Source: Nymphaea colorata | Lineage: Eukaryota; Streptophyta; Magnoliopsida; Nymphaeales; Nymphaeaceae | DNA length: 64,000 nt | Direction of reading: 5' to 3' | Assembly (NCBI RefSeq): GCF_008831285.2 | Contig: NC_045150.1 | Location: forward strand, 11,453,868 to 11,517,867 | The notes under the pieces: generated by a model | Told to the model about the DNA's origin: nothing | Databases searched by the model: none | The model's input: only the letters and a program-made list of their open reading frames with translations | Made by a program: the position numbers and the translations under genes | Shown here: positions 1 to 10,880 of the stretch, piece by piece | How positions within the stretch are numbered: the first letter of the stretch is position 1 | Layout of the letters: every line of letters begins with the position of its first letter

Positions 1-642
1 AAAACAAGGAGCATATGGTGCTCAAACTAAGCAAGGCATTGTACAGTCTCCGACAAGCACCTCGTGCTTGGAACACGCGGCTGGATCGAAGCTTGAAGCA
101 CCTTTGGTTCTCAAAGTGCGTGCTGGAACAACCCATGTATACGAGGGGAAGAGACCGCGCCAGCATCATCATTGGAGTTTATGTTAATGATCTAATTGTA
201 ACAGGGGAGGATTCGAAGGTGATCGCTGCATTCAAGCAGCAGACGATAGCTGAGTTCGAGATGAGCGACCTCGGCCTACTCACCAATTACCTTGGGATTG
301 AGGTGGCACAAGGCGAAGAAGGTATTCGGATCAAGCAGACAGCCTATGCCAAGAAGGTGTTAATGCAATTTGGTATGCTTGATTGTAATCCCACAAAAGT
401 TCCCATGGAACCAAGGTCGCGACTGCACAAGGATCCCGAAGGACAGCGGGTGGATGCAACAGAGCATCGATGAGTCATCGGATGTCTGAGGTACCTTCTC
501 CACACAAGACCAGATCTTTTGTATGCCGTCGGTGTAGCTAGTAGATTTATAGAGAGACCGACAGTGATGCACCACAAGGCAGTGAAGCAGATTTTGTGAT
601 ATTTAAACGGCACAATCCACTTTGGTCTTGTATACACTAGTG
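1..642 (+). pseudogene. Ty1/Copia reverse transcriptase to RNase H fragment, degenerate
   Basis: Relic of a Copia polyprotein whose product would copy element RNA into DNA. The frame is already open at base 3, so the element begins upstream of the window. The thumb motif LRQAPRAW is at about 48-71. The catalytic YVDD box at 180-191 reads YVND, because the first Asp codon is AAT (186-188), which should abolish polymerase activity. The frame runs on through the GCLRYL and TRPDLLYAV motifs that lead into RNase H. It is broken by TGA at 471-473 and 597-599, both where Copia proteins normally carry Arg, so both fit CGA to TGA changes. At 642 the frame is cut by a solo LTR and resumes at 2298. It is a dead element; the call is secure. 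Confidence 0.93.
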
Positions 643-2297
643 TAATCACCCCAAATTTTAAATCCAAGTTTAGATCCAAAATCCAAGTTTTAGATCCAAA
701 TCGAGAATTCCAAACTCAAATTCCAATGCCGAATTCAAATTTTGAATTTTGGTTCCAAAACTCCTTCCTCTTGGATTCAAATCTTGAATTCAAATTTCAA
801 ATTTTAGCTCTAAAACTCTTTCCTCTTGAATTCAAATCCTAAATTCGAATTTTGAATTTTGGCTCTAATTTTGCATGTAATTTTGCGCTAGTTTCTTTCC
901 AAATCACCCCATTATGAACCTTAACGAGTTACTCGTTATATTGCTTGATTTTCTTCTATACCCAACGGTAGAAGAAATATATCCCTTGTGGCAAACCAAA
1001 TCATAACATTCCATGTTTAGATATGAATTATATTTTCCAAAACACTTTCAAAAGAAACTTCTCTAATGCGGCCTTGGAGACTTAACTTAGGTTCTTACAT
1101 GAGCCTAAGTTCCCCTCCGCCCTATATCAAAAATTGAAGTTGGCTATTTTTAATTCATTTCTTGATTTTAGTTATCATGAAGACAAGTACGTATATACAT
1201 GTTATATATGTATATGTATACATGACTATTTCTTTTTGTCATTCTCTTTTTATGATTAAACATATTTTTTTACAAACTCTCATATACGTATATATAAATA
1301 TATATACGTGTATTCCATTTTTAAATCTCTCTCTCTTTCGAAAATGATCTTTTCTTCTCTATTTGATTTAAACATCATTTTTTACAAGTTTTCATATACG
1401 TATCTATACATATATATATACATATATATGTATATATATATATATATGTATATGAATACATATCTCTCTTTCTTTTAAATCTTTGATTTTATGATTGTCA
1501 AGATCTCTTTCTCTATACCTCTCTTGAGATGTAGTCTTTCATATTTTCCGTTCTTTCAATATCTTACCATTTGAGATTTTAATTTTTCATTTGCTGACTT
1601 CATCAAGACCACAAACCAAGTAATGACCCAATATTGGATTCATGCTTGATAGGTCTACAATCCCAATCCATTTGAAAACATTTCTTTCATATATATGATA
1701 TTTACAAAAACAAAAATCTTAGATGTATGTTGTGATAGGAATGACATTAGATGAATGTTGTGGTATGAATGTTTTACATTCTTCCACTCATATAGGATAA
1801 ATGCATCCATGCATTCTCACCCAGTTTATTTCACTTATGATCACAAGCACATCTCCAAAAGAACTTAAGCAAGAGGGGATGAAGCTCTAACTAGGTGGTA
1901 ACCGAATTATAGCAAAATCTTAAACCTACTTAAAGTCTTAAAAGAACACTAAAGCGATTTCAAAATAATTTCACAAGCTTTTCAAATGATATTTATTAAT
2001 TCCACTTTTTCCTCAAAATATTTCACATTTTCAAGCAACTCTTCAAGAGTCTTTTCAAAAGTTTGAAACATCAAACTTTCAATATTTTCTACACCGCATA
2101 TAGAATCAAAATGATGTTTAAGTAAAAATGAAATGCATCAATGATGAACATAGCTCTTGGATTGATTGCCCCCGGTAAAGGCGCCGAGAATGGTCAATCC
2201 TCGTACCGACGGGTGAGTCCCTTTTCTTTCCTATTTCAAAATAAACCTCATTTTTTTGAAGCATTACAAAACCAATGAAAATTTTGAGATGCAAACA
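643..2297 (+). mobile_element. Solo LTR (copy A) inserted in the Copia relic
   Basis: Begins TGTAATCACCCCAAATTT and ends GCAAACA, i.e. TG...CA. It is flanked by identical 5-bp target duplications, ACTAG at 638-642 and 2298-2302. Removing it rejoins the reading frame of the interrupted Copia gene. A relative with the same two ends is at 20,833-23,840. No internal retrotransposon sequence remains, so this is a solo LTR left by LTR-LTR recombination. The start resembles LTRs of plant Ty3/Gypsy elements (TGTaacaCCCC type), but the superfamily is an inference. The interior holds a (TA)-rich stretch (about 1,390-1,450) and no credible gene. Confidence 0.85.
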
Positions 2298-2332
2298 ACT
2301 AGAGGAAGAGAAGAAGAGGTGATTGTAGCCTG
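2298..2332 (+). pseudogene. Continuation of the interrupted Copia RNase H region
   Basis: Directly after the solo LTR the frame that was cut at 642 continues with an acidic stretch (GREEEVIVA) of the kind that precedes the RNase H domain in Copia polyproteins. Similarity is lost after about 2,332. The fragment matters because it proves the LTR insertion point. Confidence 0.7.
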
Positions 2333-2920
2333 TGGAAACGTCTGTAAGTGTGAGTGCGTGAAGGAGCTCGTGGGTACGTGAGTTCCATCGGTTCCAAATC
2401 ATGGGTAGTTAAAGAAATGGAGAAATTGGTGGGAATGAAAAGTGAAGACGTGAGGAGAACTTGTGAATGTGTGTGCGGTTCCCAAGATAATGGGTGATGG
2501 AGAAAATGGTGCGAGACTTGATGGCAAAAATGAAGGAGGTCATGGGAGTGACCACCGGTTACTAAGTTGAGGGCTGAAATGGAGGAGATCATGGAATGAC
2601 CAACGGTTATTAGCGTGATGGTCAAGTTTTTGTTTTTCTATATATAGTTGTTAGAGAAAGTTGAAGGAAGTACGCCCAAAAGAAGAAAGAATTTTTTTTT
2701 CCTTAAACCTCTTCCCTCTACTAGTGAAGTCCCCTCTCGTTCTCCACTCTCTCTCTCTCCTGCTGTCTCCTTACTCTCTCTCTCTCCCCTGCCATGTACT
2801 CTTTGCCCTGTTGCACTCTGCATCCGTCTCCTTGGTGTGTTGCAGCCTACGGTCACCTTTCCTCATTTTGCCATTACCAAAAGGGAGGTGATTGAGTGTG
2901 AATCAAGGGAGTGCGCCAAC
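2333..2920. other. No gene recognised; CT-rich tract
   Basis: No convincing coding region. There is a TATA-like TATATATAG at about 2,640 followed by a pyrimidine-rich stretch (about 2,700-2,830, mostly CTCTCT and CCCT). This could pass for a plant core promoter and 5' leader, but no open frame of any known family follows. It ends where the WAT1-derived segment begins at 2,921. Confidence 0.4.
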
Positions 2921-3375
2921 ATGAATATCTTAAGACTTTGAGATCCATGGATTTAATGTCAGAAATCAGGCATTTTCATGTTGATCATAGGTCTGGCATC
3001 TGATTTGAGATCCTCAGTTTGGAGAACCATGCATCCTTTGAGAACTAAGAACCATCCTTTGAGACCAAAACTTAAAACAACAATACGAAAAACAGAAAAA
3101 ATTGCAGAACCGCTCGACAAAGAGACTATTCATAAGGAAAAGAACCATTTTTGTATAAATAGGATCTGAAAAATGAAGTGGTTCCAAATTTTTACCTTCC
3201 TAAGTGAGAGTCTCATCAAGAAATATGGATCCCAAGATGGCAGTGATAACAAGTGAGAGAGGACTGAACACAAAGACGAACAGTGGCCCTCTTTTCTTTA
3301 CGGCCCATGACATGAGAGACAACACCATCGCTGAGACGAACATGGCCTACGTGCCCCCAAGAGAGAATGACAAAA
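2921..3375 (-). pseudogene. WAT1-like transporter exon 6 with intron 6, frameshifted
   Basis: This segment is a close copy of 42,901-43,355, the exon 6/intron 6 region of the WAT1-like gene further right. The exon is 3196-3346 on the minus strand. It encodes a transmembrane stretch with the family motif KKRGPLFVFVFSPLSLV followed by SIFLDETL. One base is missing near the 3' end of the exon (GACTCTCACTTAGG here, GACTCTCCACTTAGG in the other copy), so the frame is lost just before the donor site. Splice signals are still visible (donor GGAAG|GTAAAA, acceptor GTAG|GCC). Exon 7 is absent: similarity stops at 2,921 before it would start. Probably the same broken gene as exon 1 at 8627-8772. Confidence 0.85.
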
Positions 3376-6043
3376 ACGTGTACTTTTTCAATTTGCCAAA
3401 GTTGTCAATTGGAAAAGGCAACGCATTAGCTATTTCTTCCCCTAGATGATGAATATTATGAACCTTTTGAGAAAGTACATTGTGATCTTTGGGGACCAAC
3501 ACCTCTTGATTCTTGTCAAAAATTTCGATATTATGCTCTTTTTGTTGATCAACATTCTAGATATTCCTGGATCTATCCATTAAAAACAAAGTCTGATTTT
3601 AATACAAAGTTTATGGAATTTCATAAAATCATGGCAATGCAATTTGGAAGATCTGTAAAAAAAATTTTGAAGTGATGAGGGTGGAGAATTTAATAGTGTT
3701 GTGTTTCTCTTATTTAAGAGAACATGGAATCAACATGTGAAGGCTTGTCTAAACACTCAAACAGAATGGATTGGTGGAGCAGAAACAAAGGTCAGTCACT
3801 GACTTGGATTAACTCTCCTTTTTCACAGTAACTTACCCACAAATTATTAGGTAGAGACTTTTTCAATGGCAGTATGGCTCATAAATCGGCTACCGATGTC
3901 CACGCTGCAAATGCAATGCCCATATGAAAGCCTATTTCTAAAATGACCAGATTATTCATGTCTACGGACATTCGGGTATAGGTGTTTTTCCTACATTAAG
4001 AGTTACAACAAACACAAATTTGAACCCAAATCCTTAACATATGTTTTTAGAGGATATAGTGACAACCACAAAGGATATTGTTGCCTCTATCCCGTGACAA
4101 ATCATGTTTATATTTCAAGACATGTTGTGTTAGATTATTGCCTTGCTCATGATCTTGTGTCATTTTCTCCTATCGATACTCAAACTAAAACATTTGTTTC
4201 TTCTGTTGTGAACCCTCATGATCTTGCTCGACTTCGTAACAGTGTACTTGAACCACATCCGACCAATTCTTATCCCCAATCATTAACCATCATGCCTTTA
4301 ACCCCCTTCCCATCTGACCCGCCTACTCCAACCTCACCATCTCCTCCCTCATCTTCACCATTTCCTCGCTCGCCTTCTCCAATACCACCTCGTCCTTTAC
4401 CTGATCCTTCTACTAGAAGTTCTCATCCTATGGCTACACGTTCTCAACATGGTATTGTTAAACCCAATCCCAAATATCTCTTAACTACCTATGTTCCCAC
4501 CAAACCAAAACATTATACTATTGCTCTTAAGTACCCTGGTTAGAGAAAAGCTATGACAGACGAAATGGCAGCTTTGATCGCTAATAAGACATGGACTTTG
4601 GTTCCTAGAGACCCCTCCATGCACATTATTGGCTGCCGATAGATTTACAAAACAAAATTGAACAGTGCTAGTCAGGTTGATAGACTTAAAGCATGGTTGG
4701 TCGCACATGGCTATACACAAGTTGAAGGCGTGGATTTTCTTGAAACTTTCTCTCCAGTTCTCAAACCAGCAACTATTCAGATAAGCCTTTCCATTGCTCT
4801 CATGAACAGCTGGCCTCTTAAACAACTGGATGTCAAGAATGCATTCTTGAATGGTTATTTGACTGAAACCATTTTTATTGAGCAGCCTCCTGGTTTCAAA
4901 GAAACACACTTTCCTCGTCATGTTTGCAAGTTAAATTGGGCACTATATGGCCTTAAACAGGCCCCAAGAGCTTGGCACGATCGTTTTGCTTAGTTTTTAT
5001 TTTCTCACAATTTTCAAGCTAGCTCCGCTGATCCCTCGCTTTTTGTTCGCCTCCAAGATTCAAAAGTAACTATACTTTTAATATATGTGGATGATATTAT
5101 TCTTACTGGCAGCTGTTCATTTTTTCTTGCCTCCTTTCAAGAGCATTGCATACCTTTGCTATGAACGATCTTGGAGAATTACATTATTTTTTAGGCATTC
5201 AAGTTCAACACAATGCCTCCGGTCTATTTTTCAACCAACATCGCTATGCTGCGGAGGTTACCACACGAGCACAAATGCAATCTTGTAGGGCAACTGCTAC
5301 ACCAATGTTCGCTAATGCCTCTACCAACACCGATCTTGAAGCAGCGTATCCAAATCCTACATTATATTGCAGTCTTGTTGGTGCTTTGCAATACCTTACA
5401 TTTACGCGACCTGATATCACTTATGCTCTCAATGATGTGTCTCAGTTTATGCACGTCTGCTTCATATGACACTTTCAGTTGCTTAAAAGAATTCTTGGAT
5501 ACATTCAGGGCAGTCTATCTATTGGGATGCAACTCTTTAAGCCAAAAACATTGTCTATTCGTGCGTATTCAGATGCTGATTGGGCAGGTTGACCCTCAAC
5601 TCGTCGGTCTACAACAGGCTATTGCACGATTTTAGGACCCAATTGCATATCTTAGGCTTCCAAGAAACAACATAGTGTTTCTAGATCGCTTGCGAAGCTG
5701 AATTCCGTACTCTTGCCGTAGCCACCACAGAAATCACTTGGATCACTTTCATACTTAGGGAACTTGGTCTTTTTCTTTCTTATCCTCCATTGCTGTTATG
5801 TGAAAATCTTTCTGCTCTACAATCCACCATCAAAACAGCCAATCACTCCCGAATGAAGCATATTGAGCTTGATTTTCATTTTGTATGAGAAAAGGTAACT
5901 CTTGGCTCTTTAGTCACTCAATACATATCGACCACTCTTCAGCTTGCAGATTTGTTCACAAAGCCTTTGCCCCATTCCTGCTTAACATCATTGGGTTACA
6001 ATCTCGGCCTTCAACATGATCCTTGCTCGAGATTGATGGGGGG
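3376..6043 (+). pseudogene. Ty1/Copia element, 5'-truncated integrase-RT-RNase H relic
   Basis: Starts inside integrase (HCDLWGPTP at about 3,476-3,505, then DEGGEF at about 3,674-3,693). Next come a Pro/Ser-rich linker (4,300-4,420) and MATRSQHG at about 4,430, the usual junction before reverse transcriptase. RT follows: [10 protein letters not shown], then [10 protein letters not shown] with the first catalytic Asp, [11 protein letters not shown], and an intact YVDD box at about 5,080-5,095. RNase H (YSDADWAG) lies at about 5,570. The gene is dead, with an in-frame TAG after GCR at about 4,637, a TAG at about 4,991, and at least two frameshifts (after the YVDD region and near 5,465). gag, protease and the 5' LTR are missing. 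It lies between exons 1 and 6 of a broken WAT1-like gene. Confidence 0.92.
6038..6043 (+). other. Polypurine tract of the Copia element
   Basis: Six G residues immediately before the TG of the 3' LTR, the position of the plus-strand primer in LTR elements. Confidence 0.7.
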
Positions 6044-6590
6044 TGTTAACATATTATCTTAAGGCAGTTACATACATTGAAGGGCTGGAGAAGATCATGC
6101 TGAATTAATTCGGCACAATCTTCATAAAAGGGAAATCATACTTGCTGCTAACAACTGCTCAACGGCTGGAGAAGATCATGAAGGAGATCACGCTGAATTA
6201 ATTCTGCGCAATCTCAAAAAAAAGGGAACCAGACCCGCTGCCAACCGCTGCTCAGTGGCTGGAGAAGATCATGATCTTGATCTTAACAATAAAGAAACAG
6301 AGTATATGAGGGAAGGAAATTTAAGCAACAAAAATGGTAGCACATTCTCATTAAAGATGAAAGCAATCGTTACAGAGAAGCAAAGTTTAAGGAAAGATTG
6401 TTTAAAATTCAAACAACTCTGCAACAATCCCTCCCAAAATCGTGTATAAATATCATCATCAAGGGAACCTCACATCATCCAATTCCTGGTGTGAGAGATA
6501 GTGGACATAGGATTTTTATCTGAACCACTTTAAAATTTCCTATCTTGCATATTTTCTTTCACCTCCACCTATGCTGCACTGTGGGTTTAG
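6044..6590 (+). mobile_element. 3' LTR of the Copia element (right end approximate)
   Basis: Begins TGTTAACATATT right after the polypurine tract. It contains an internal repeat: GGCTGGAGAAGATCATG occurs at about 6,092, 6,164 and 6,258, with the first two followed by CTGAATTAATTC. A TATA box (GTGTATAAATA) is near 6,441. The partner 5' LTR is lost, so the right edge is not fixed; a CA end near 6,590 is possible. Confidence 0.65.
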
Positions 6591-8034
6591 CAGCCACAAT
6601 TTGATGAAGGCTAAAAATGGTACAGGCAATGTGAGATGAACACAATAATCTAAAGAATAAAAAATTAAAAAAAAATATTAGCATCCCTGTATATGATTTG
6701 CTGCTCCCATCATGTGGTATATAAAATTTTCTTCAATGATACTTAAAACAGGTAACGCATGTTTTCATGCTTAAATATACTATTGGTGATTTAATGCACA
6801 TAGCTAATCTTTTTTTTTTCCAGTTGTGAAAAGCAAAGGGTCGGTTCCAGGTCAGATAAACACCTCATTCCAACATATGGTCCACGTTTGTGCAAAGTTT
6901 GGAATGGTAAGAAACTGTTCCATGTATCATATGAAACACTGTAATATTGTGATTTATGAGTCTGAAAATGGGTACTACAGGCACGGCCCTCTCTCTGTGT
7001 CTCTCTTCTGCCTAGCAGCATCGACGCCAGAGAAACGCCTTCCCGTTATGGTGGAAAAGTGTACGATGATCTTATGACTTGAAATGGTTCGAAATGTCAA
7101 TCTTTTCCTCTAAGAGAACACCATCGCTGTGCTCGGTGTCTTGGCAAACGGCATTACCCCTTATGTTTGTGCTGTTCTATTTGATGATTGAAGTTTTGTT
7201 TTTTGGGTGGTTAAGTTCATAATTCAACTATTTGAAATTTACATTTGTTTTGGTTGTTTATATGATACATGTTTAAACCTATCTTCTTGTCGCCTGGACC
7301 CTTGAATTAGATCAAATGAAAATTGTCATCTGCGGAAAGCTTGTAGACAGGAAGGTTTTAAGAAAAAAAGGTGGTTTCTCCCAAGTGAACATCAAAAAAA
7401 AAAAAAAAAGGTTTAGGTTCACCTCACGAATATTTAAGCTCGCTTAAATATGTTTGTTATTATATGATCAAATGAACCTTTGGGAACTACATTCTTAGGG
7501 CACAGTGTTGTCTGTATTGTTTTTATATAAACTTTATTCTTAAGTGTCCCTACAACCTAACGAAGACATCTGGGTCACAAATTAGACTAAGTCTGCCCGG
7601 TTACATTGTGAATATGGTCAAGAATATGTTTTGCTTTTAGTTGGGTCAAATTGATTCGTTCTTGTCGGATTTAATCTGTATTTAAATAAATACAAAAAGA
7701 TAAAATGGCTCAAATGGCAAGTACATGTGGTAGGTGTACATATATGTATATATATATATGTATAGGCACATGTGGTATCTAAAGAATAAATTTACTCTCC
7801 GCATTAAGCAGAAATTCTAATTGGACAGTAATACCTTCTCTACATTCACATTCAATTCCTTCACCTGGTTTTTCACGTTCTATTCTTGCTTTTCTTGGTA
7901 AAAGTAAATGAGAAACTTCACATTGACATTGGAGAATTTAATAATAGACTTCCTCTTTTCTCCGGTCCTCATATTCATAATAACAAATTGAAAAAGAACA
8001 AGAAATAGGCTCCGATTCTTTTACACGAAAAATA
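6591..8034. other. No gene recognised
   Basis: AT-rich sequence lying between exon 6 and exon 1 of the broken WAT1-like gene, so presumably former intron. I searched for exons 2-5 of that family and found none. The open frame on the plus strand at 6,826-7,077 has no recognisable motif. Confidence 0.4.
7320..7440. repeat. Deleted copy of the 8.03-8.34 kb segment
   Basis: The stretch around GCGGAAAGCTTGTA followed by GCAGGAAGG-type sequence, TTAAGAAAAAAAGGTGGTTTCTCC and CACGAATATTTA matches 8,035-8,060 joined to about 8,255-8,345. The part in between (an exon 1 fragment and its flank) is missing. Confidence 0.65.
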
Positions 8035-8040
8035 ATTGTC

Positions 8041-8126
8041 ATCTACGGAAAGCTTGTAAAGGATGTTCATTCCTGCAACTATTACATGCACCACCACCAT
8101 GCACAGCACTCCCTCCTATCCCTTCC
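8041..8126 (-). pseudogene. WAT1-like exon 1 fragment
   Basis: On the minus strand this reads LCMVVVHVIVAGMNILYKLS, the start of the first transmembrane helix of WAT1/MtN21 transporters. It matches exon 1 at 8627-8772 and at 47,226-47,386. After YKLS the similarity ends and no donor site follows in frame. It is a partial tandem copy of exon 1. Confidence 0.75.
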
Positions 8127-8361
8127 ACTTACCTCCATTAATGGCCACCACCGTCACTACTGATCTCCCTCTCTAAATCTACCAAGATTTTTGCATCTTC
8201 TTTGCCTAAGTCCATCTTGTTTACCAAGCATACCTCTCCAAAACCTTGGAGGCAGGAAGGTTTAGCCATGAAATTTTTAAGAAAAAAAATGGTTTCTCCT
8301 AAGTGAACATTAAAAAAAAAAGAGTTTAGATTCACCACATGAATATTTATAACTAAAGGTG

Positions 8362-8520
8362 GATCTAGGGGTGGAGCTAAGGGGGGCCCGCATGGGCCCT
8401 AGCCCCACCTTAAAAAAAAAAAATCTAAATTTACATGTAAATTTTAGAAAACTTTACTTGTCCAACATAAAAATTTTGAAAAATGATATTTCGGCTGCCA
8501 AAATTTTAAAACTTTAATTC
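8362..8520 (-). mobile_element. Small MITE-like element of the GGGGCGGAG family
   Basis: Carries GGGGTGGAGCTAAGGGGG, an internal palindrome GGGCCCGCATGGGCCC, an A-tract, and AAATTTACATGTAAATTT. These features recur in inverted order at 45,648-45,837 and about 47,784-47,955. One end here is truncated. Confidence 0.55.
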
Positions 8521-8626
8521 GGCCTATATTCTTAAGAGTTAATTAGATCATATCTGTAAGCTAGTCAAAAAAACTACATTAAAGTAATATGTTTTAGATG
8601 GTGATCGGGCTAATTCATACGCATAC

Positions 8627-8772
8627 CTCTCCAATAAAAAGGCAAGAGGGCAGAGGAGGGTGGCGCCGAAAATGTAGCGGTAGGTGATGAGGACTTGGAG
8701 GCTTATCCCTCGTTCTGCGGAGTTCTTGTAGAGGATGGTTATCCCTGGTACTGCCGCTTGCGCCACCACCAT
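8627..8772 (-). pseudogene. WAT1/MtN21-type transporter, exon 1 (gene otherwise broken)
   Basis: The exon reads MVVAQAAVPGITILYK, then the conserved ITYRYIFGATLLCPLAFLLE, and ends in AG before a good donor (GGAGAG|GTATGC). The phase equals that of exon 1 at 47,226. Proteins of this family are ten-helix EamA/DMT carriers; Arabidopsis WAT1 exports auxin from the vacuole and relatives move amino acids. The ATG at 8770-8772 is the first in frame, since a TAG lies upstream at 8815-8817. Exons 2-5 are not found below it, and the only other exon nearby is the frameshifted exon 6 at 3196-3346. The exon itself is open, but no complete protein can be made from this window. Confidence 0.85.
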
Positions 8773-9047
8773 GCACAGCACCACCTTCGTCCATCCCACC
8801 CTTCTCCTTCTCAACTATAATAATTTTCATTATTATTTGATTTGCTCTCTTCATGCTGCTGATCACTCGCGTATTTCTCCTCCATAATATATATTTGACA
8901 ACTCTCTCTCTCTCCGTGAATTAGTCCTTTTGCTTCTGCCTTCTTTTCACCAACGATATTGCATAGAAAAGAAGATGCAAACAGGCTGAAGCTGCCAATC
9001 TCAAAATCAGCACTGAAATGAGATGAAAGATATGTCATACGGGGTTA

Positions 9048-9056
9048 TATTTATAG
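9048..9056 (-). promoter_or_regulatory. TATA box upstream of WAT1-like exon 1
   Basis: CTATAAATA on the minus strand, about 280 bases before the exon 1 ATG. The sequence is a canonical plant TATA box. The assignment rests on position only. Confidence 0.5.
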
Positions 9057-9059
9057 ATC

Positions 9060-10435
9060 ATAGAGAAACAGGTGGTGAGTAATGTTTTTCTTACCTTTCC
9101 TAGGAGAGTAAGCAATAGAAGTTGCAAAACGTCACCAGTCCTATAAGCGTTAGTATCGATGTGTATCGGTTTTGCTAACCTATACGGCAGTCCAAGCCGG
9201 CCAATTTTGTGACATGTTTATTATGATTATCTTATAGAATTTGATCTATGGAGTCAGTTAATTTGTGAAAAATGTCTGAGACATATGTAAAAAGGAAAAG
9301 ATAGACTCAAATAAGTTAAGCTAAGTTATGCCTTTTATATAACATAATAAAAAGCAAAACCGGTTCGTGAGAGCTCCGATTCACCGTGTTGCGATACGGT
9401 TTGGGTGCCGATGCCGACAACTTGGTGCGTGGCAACAGACCCACTTATGTGTAAAGTGCAGTGCAGCTCTACGTGATTGGAAGCAGCACGTGTCCTACAG
9501 AGGGTCCACCATCAACGTATACTAGCCTTGCATGGAAAAGCACTTCACAATGTTCCATCACACTTGGCCTTCTTAGTGGGAAAGGATGGCGCATTAGTTT
9601 TGCACTGTCAACAGCTAGTGCAGTCATTTCAAAAAAGAAAAATTCTAAATATATAAAATTTCATTAATACATTTTTTTTTTAAATTCTAACTTTGAGGAG
9701 GTGTAACACATTCAGCAGTAACACGGTCCACCTTATAAGGAATTTGGATTCCAAGTAGATAATCATGTCATAAATAAAAAGCATATATTCCTTTTGATTG
9801 TATTCCTTTTGATTGTGGATCTAGATATTTCACTATGGTCACCTTTAACTAAGCTTGCATATTATCGCCCATGATAGATTTGGTAGTTCCCTTCACTTTC
9901 CACACCTTCCTTACCTTTGTTATATATGTTTTTAGTATCTTGCGGTACGACCACTGATAGATGGCCACATCGAATATGAGAAACTTAAACTTTAGCTAGG
10001 TCCAGGTTCACCACCGGAGATAGCATCAATGGGACCTCCAACAATGAACTTTTGAACTTGAAGAAGAAAAAGAAATTTTTTTTTTTTTTGAATTCTTGGA
10101 CTCTTGCTATATATTTTTTTTACTGTTGCTATTAGTTATAATTTTTTAGTAATGTATAGCTTAAAAAAAAAAATTCCCCTTTGGGTCCTCGAGTAGATGA
10201 CATGACAAAGGAATGTGATTTTTTAGTAATTCCATTTGGCCCGTACTTGACCAGAGGATATTTTAGAGATTAAATCCATGGCCCTCAAACCTCAGATATC
10301 TTAGATCAGTGAGGGGTAATCAAATGCACTATAACATTGTGAAAGTTTGGTTTTATGTGCATGATTGTGAAGAATTACGAGTTATTTAAAAGGGGGTTTA
10401 CTTAAGTGATTGCCTGTCATGGTTCTTATTCTTTT
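9060..10435. other. No gene recognised
   Basis: Upstream flank of the broken WAT1-like gene. AT-rich with poly-A/T tracts. The few open frames have no family motif. Confidence 0.4.
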
Positions 10436-10490
10436 GGGGATTGGAACCTAAGGTGCTCAATCTTTTGGGGATTGGAACCTAAGGTGCTCG
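10436..10490. repeat. Tandem repeat, about 29-bp unit, two copies
   Basis: GGGGATTGGAACCTAAGGTG occurs twice in direct succession, separated by CTCAATCTTTT. Confidence 0.85.
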
Positions 10491-10599
10491 AGAAACTGGG
10501 TTGAGATTGGTCAAATTGGAGGCTCGAGCTTAGTGTGGAAGTGGACCAGATCTGTTCAATACTTGAATATGAGGTCTTATATGTAGGGATATGTGTTTA

Positions 10600-10880
10600 C
10601 CCTAAGGTCAAATTGTACCACCTTAAAAGATTAGTCTCATATAGTAAGATTATGAACAATCTTAAGAGACTTATGAGACGGCTATTTAAATAATTATCTT
10701 AATTTCTAGTTTTTTTTTTATTGGAACTAAATTACCTTAAGGTGGTAAATTGTACGACCTTCAAAGTTTAGTCTCATATATAAGATTATGAAGAATCTTA
10801 AGAGACTTATGTGACAGCTATTTAAATAATGATTATCCTAATTTCTAGCTATGAAGAATCTTAAGAGACTTATTTTAATG
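10600..10880. repeat. Direct repeats of about 130 bp, two copies plus a fragment
   Basis: A block containing TTAGTCTCATATA, AAGATTATGAA and AATCTTAAGAGACTTATG, then GCTATTTAAATAAT, appears at about 10,602-10,712 and 10,733-10,850. A third partial copy (ATGAAGAATCTTAAGAGACT) is at about 10,850-10,873. Confidence 0.8.

Noticed and set aside
1162-1347. Small frame with Tyr/Ile/Val repeats
   Set aside because: It comes from a TATATACGTA-rich part of the solo LTR.
2299-2625. 108-codon minus-strand frame
   Set aside because: His/Ser-rich with no motif, spans the LTR target duplication and so cannot be an old gene.
8138-8338. Minus-strand frame of 66 codons taken as a further WAT1-like exon
   Set aside because: A GTATGC donor-like site occurs at about 8,228, but the translation has no helix matching the family and the region is the flank of the partial exon 1 copy.
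8811-9038. Minus-strand frame upstream of exon 1 as an N-terminal extension of the transporter
   Set aside because: A TAG at 8815-8817 closes the exon 1 frame, and the frame above it is different and has no transporter features.
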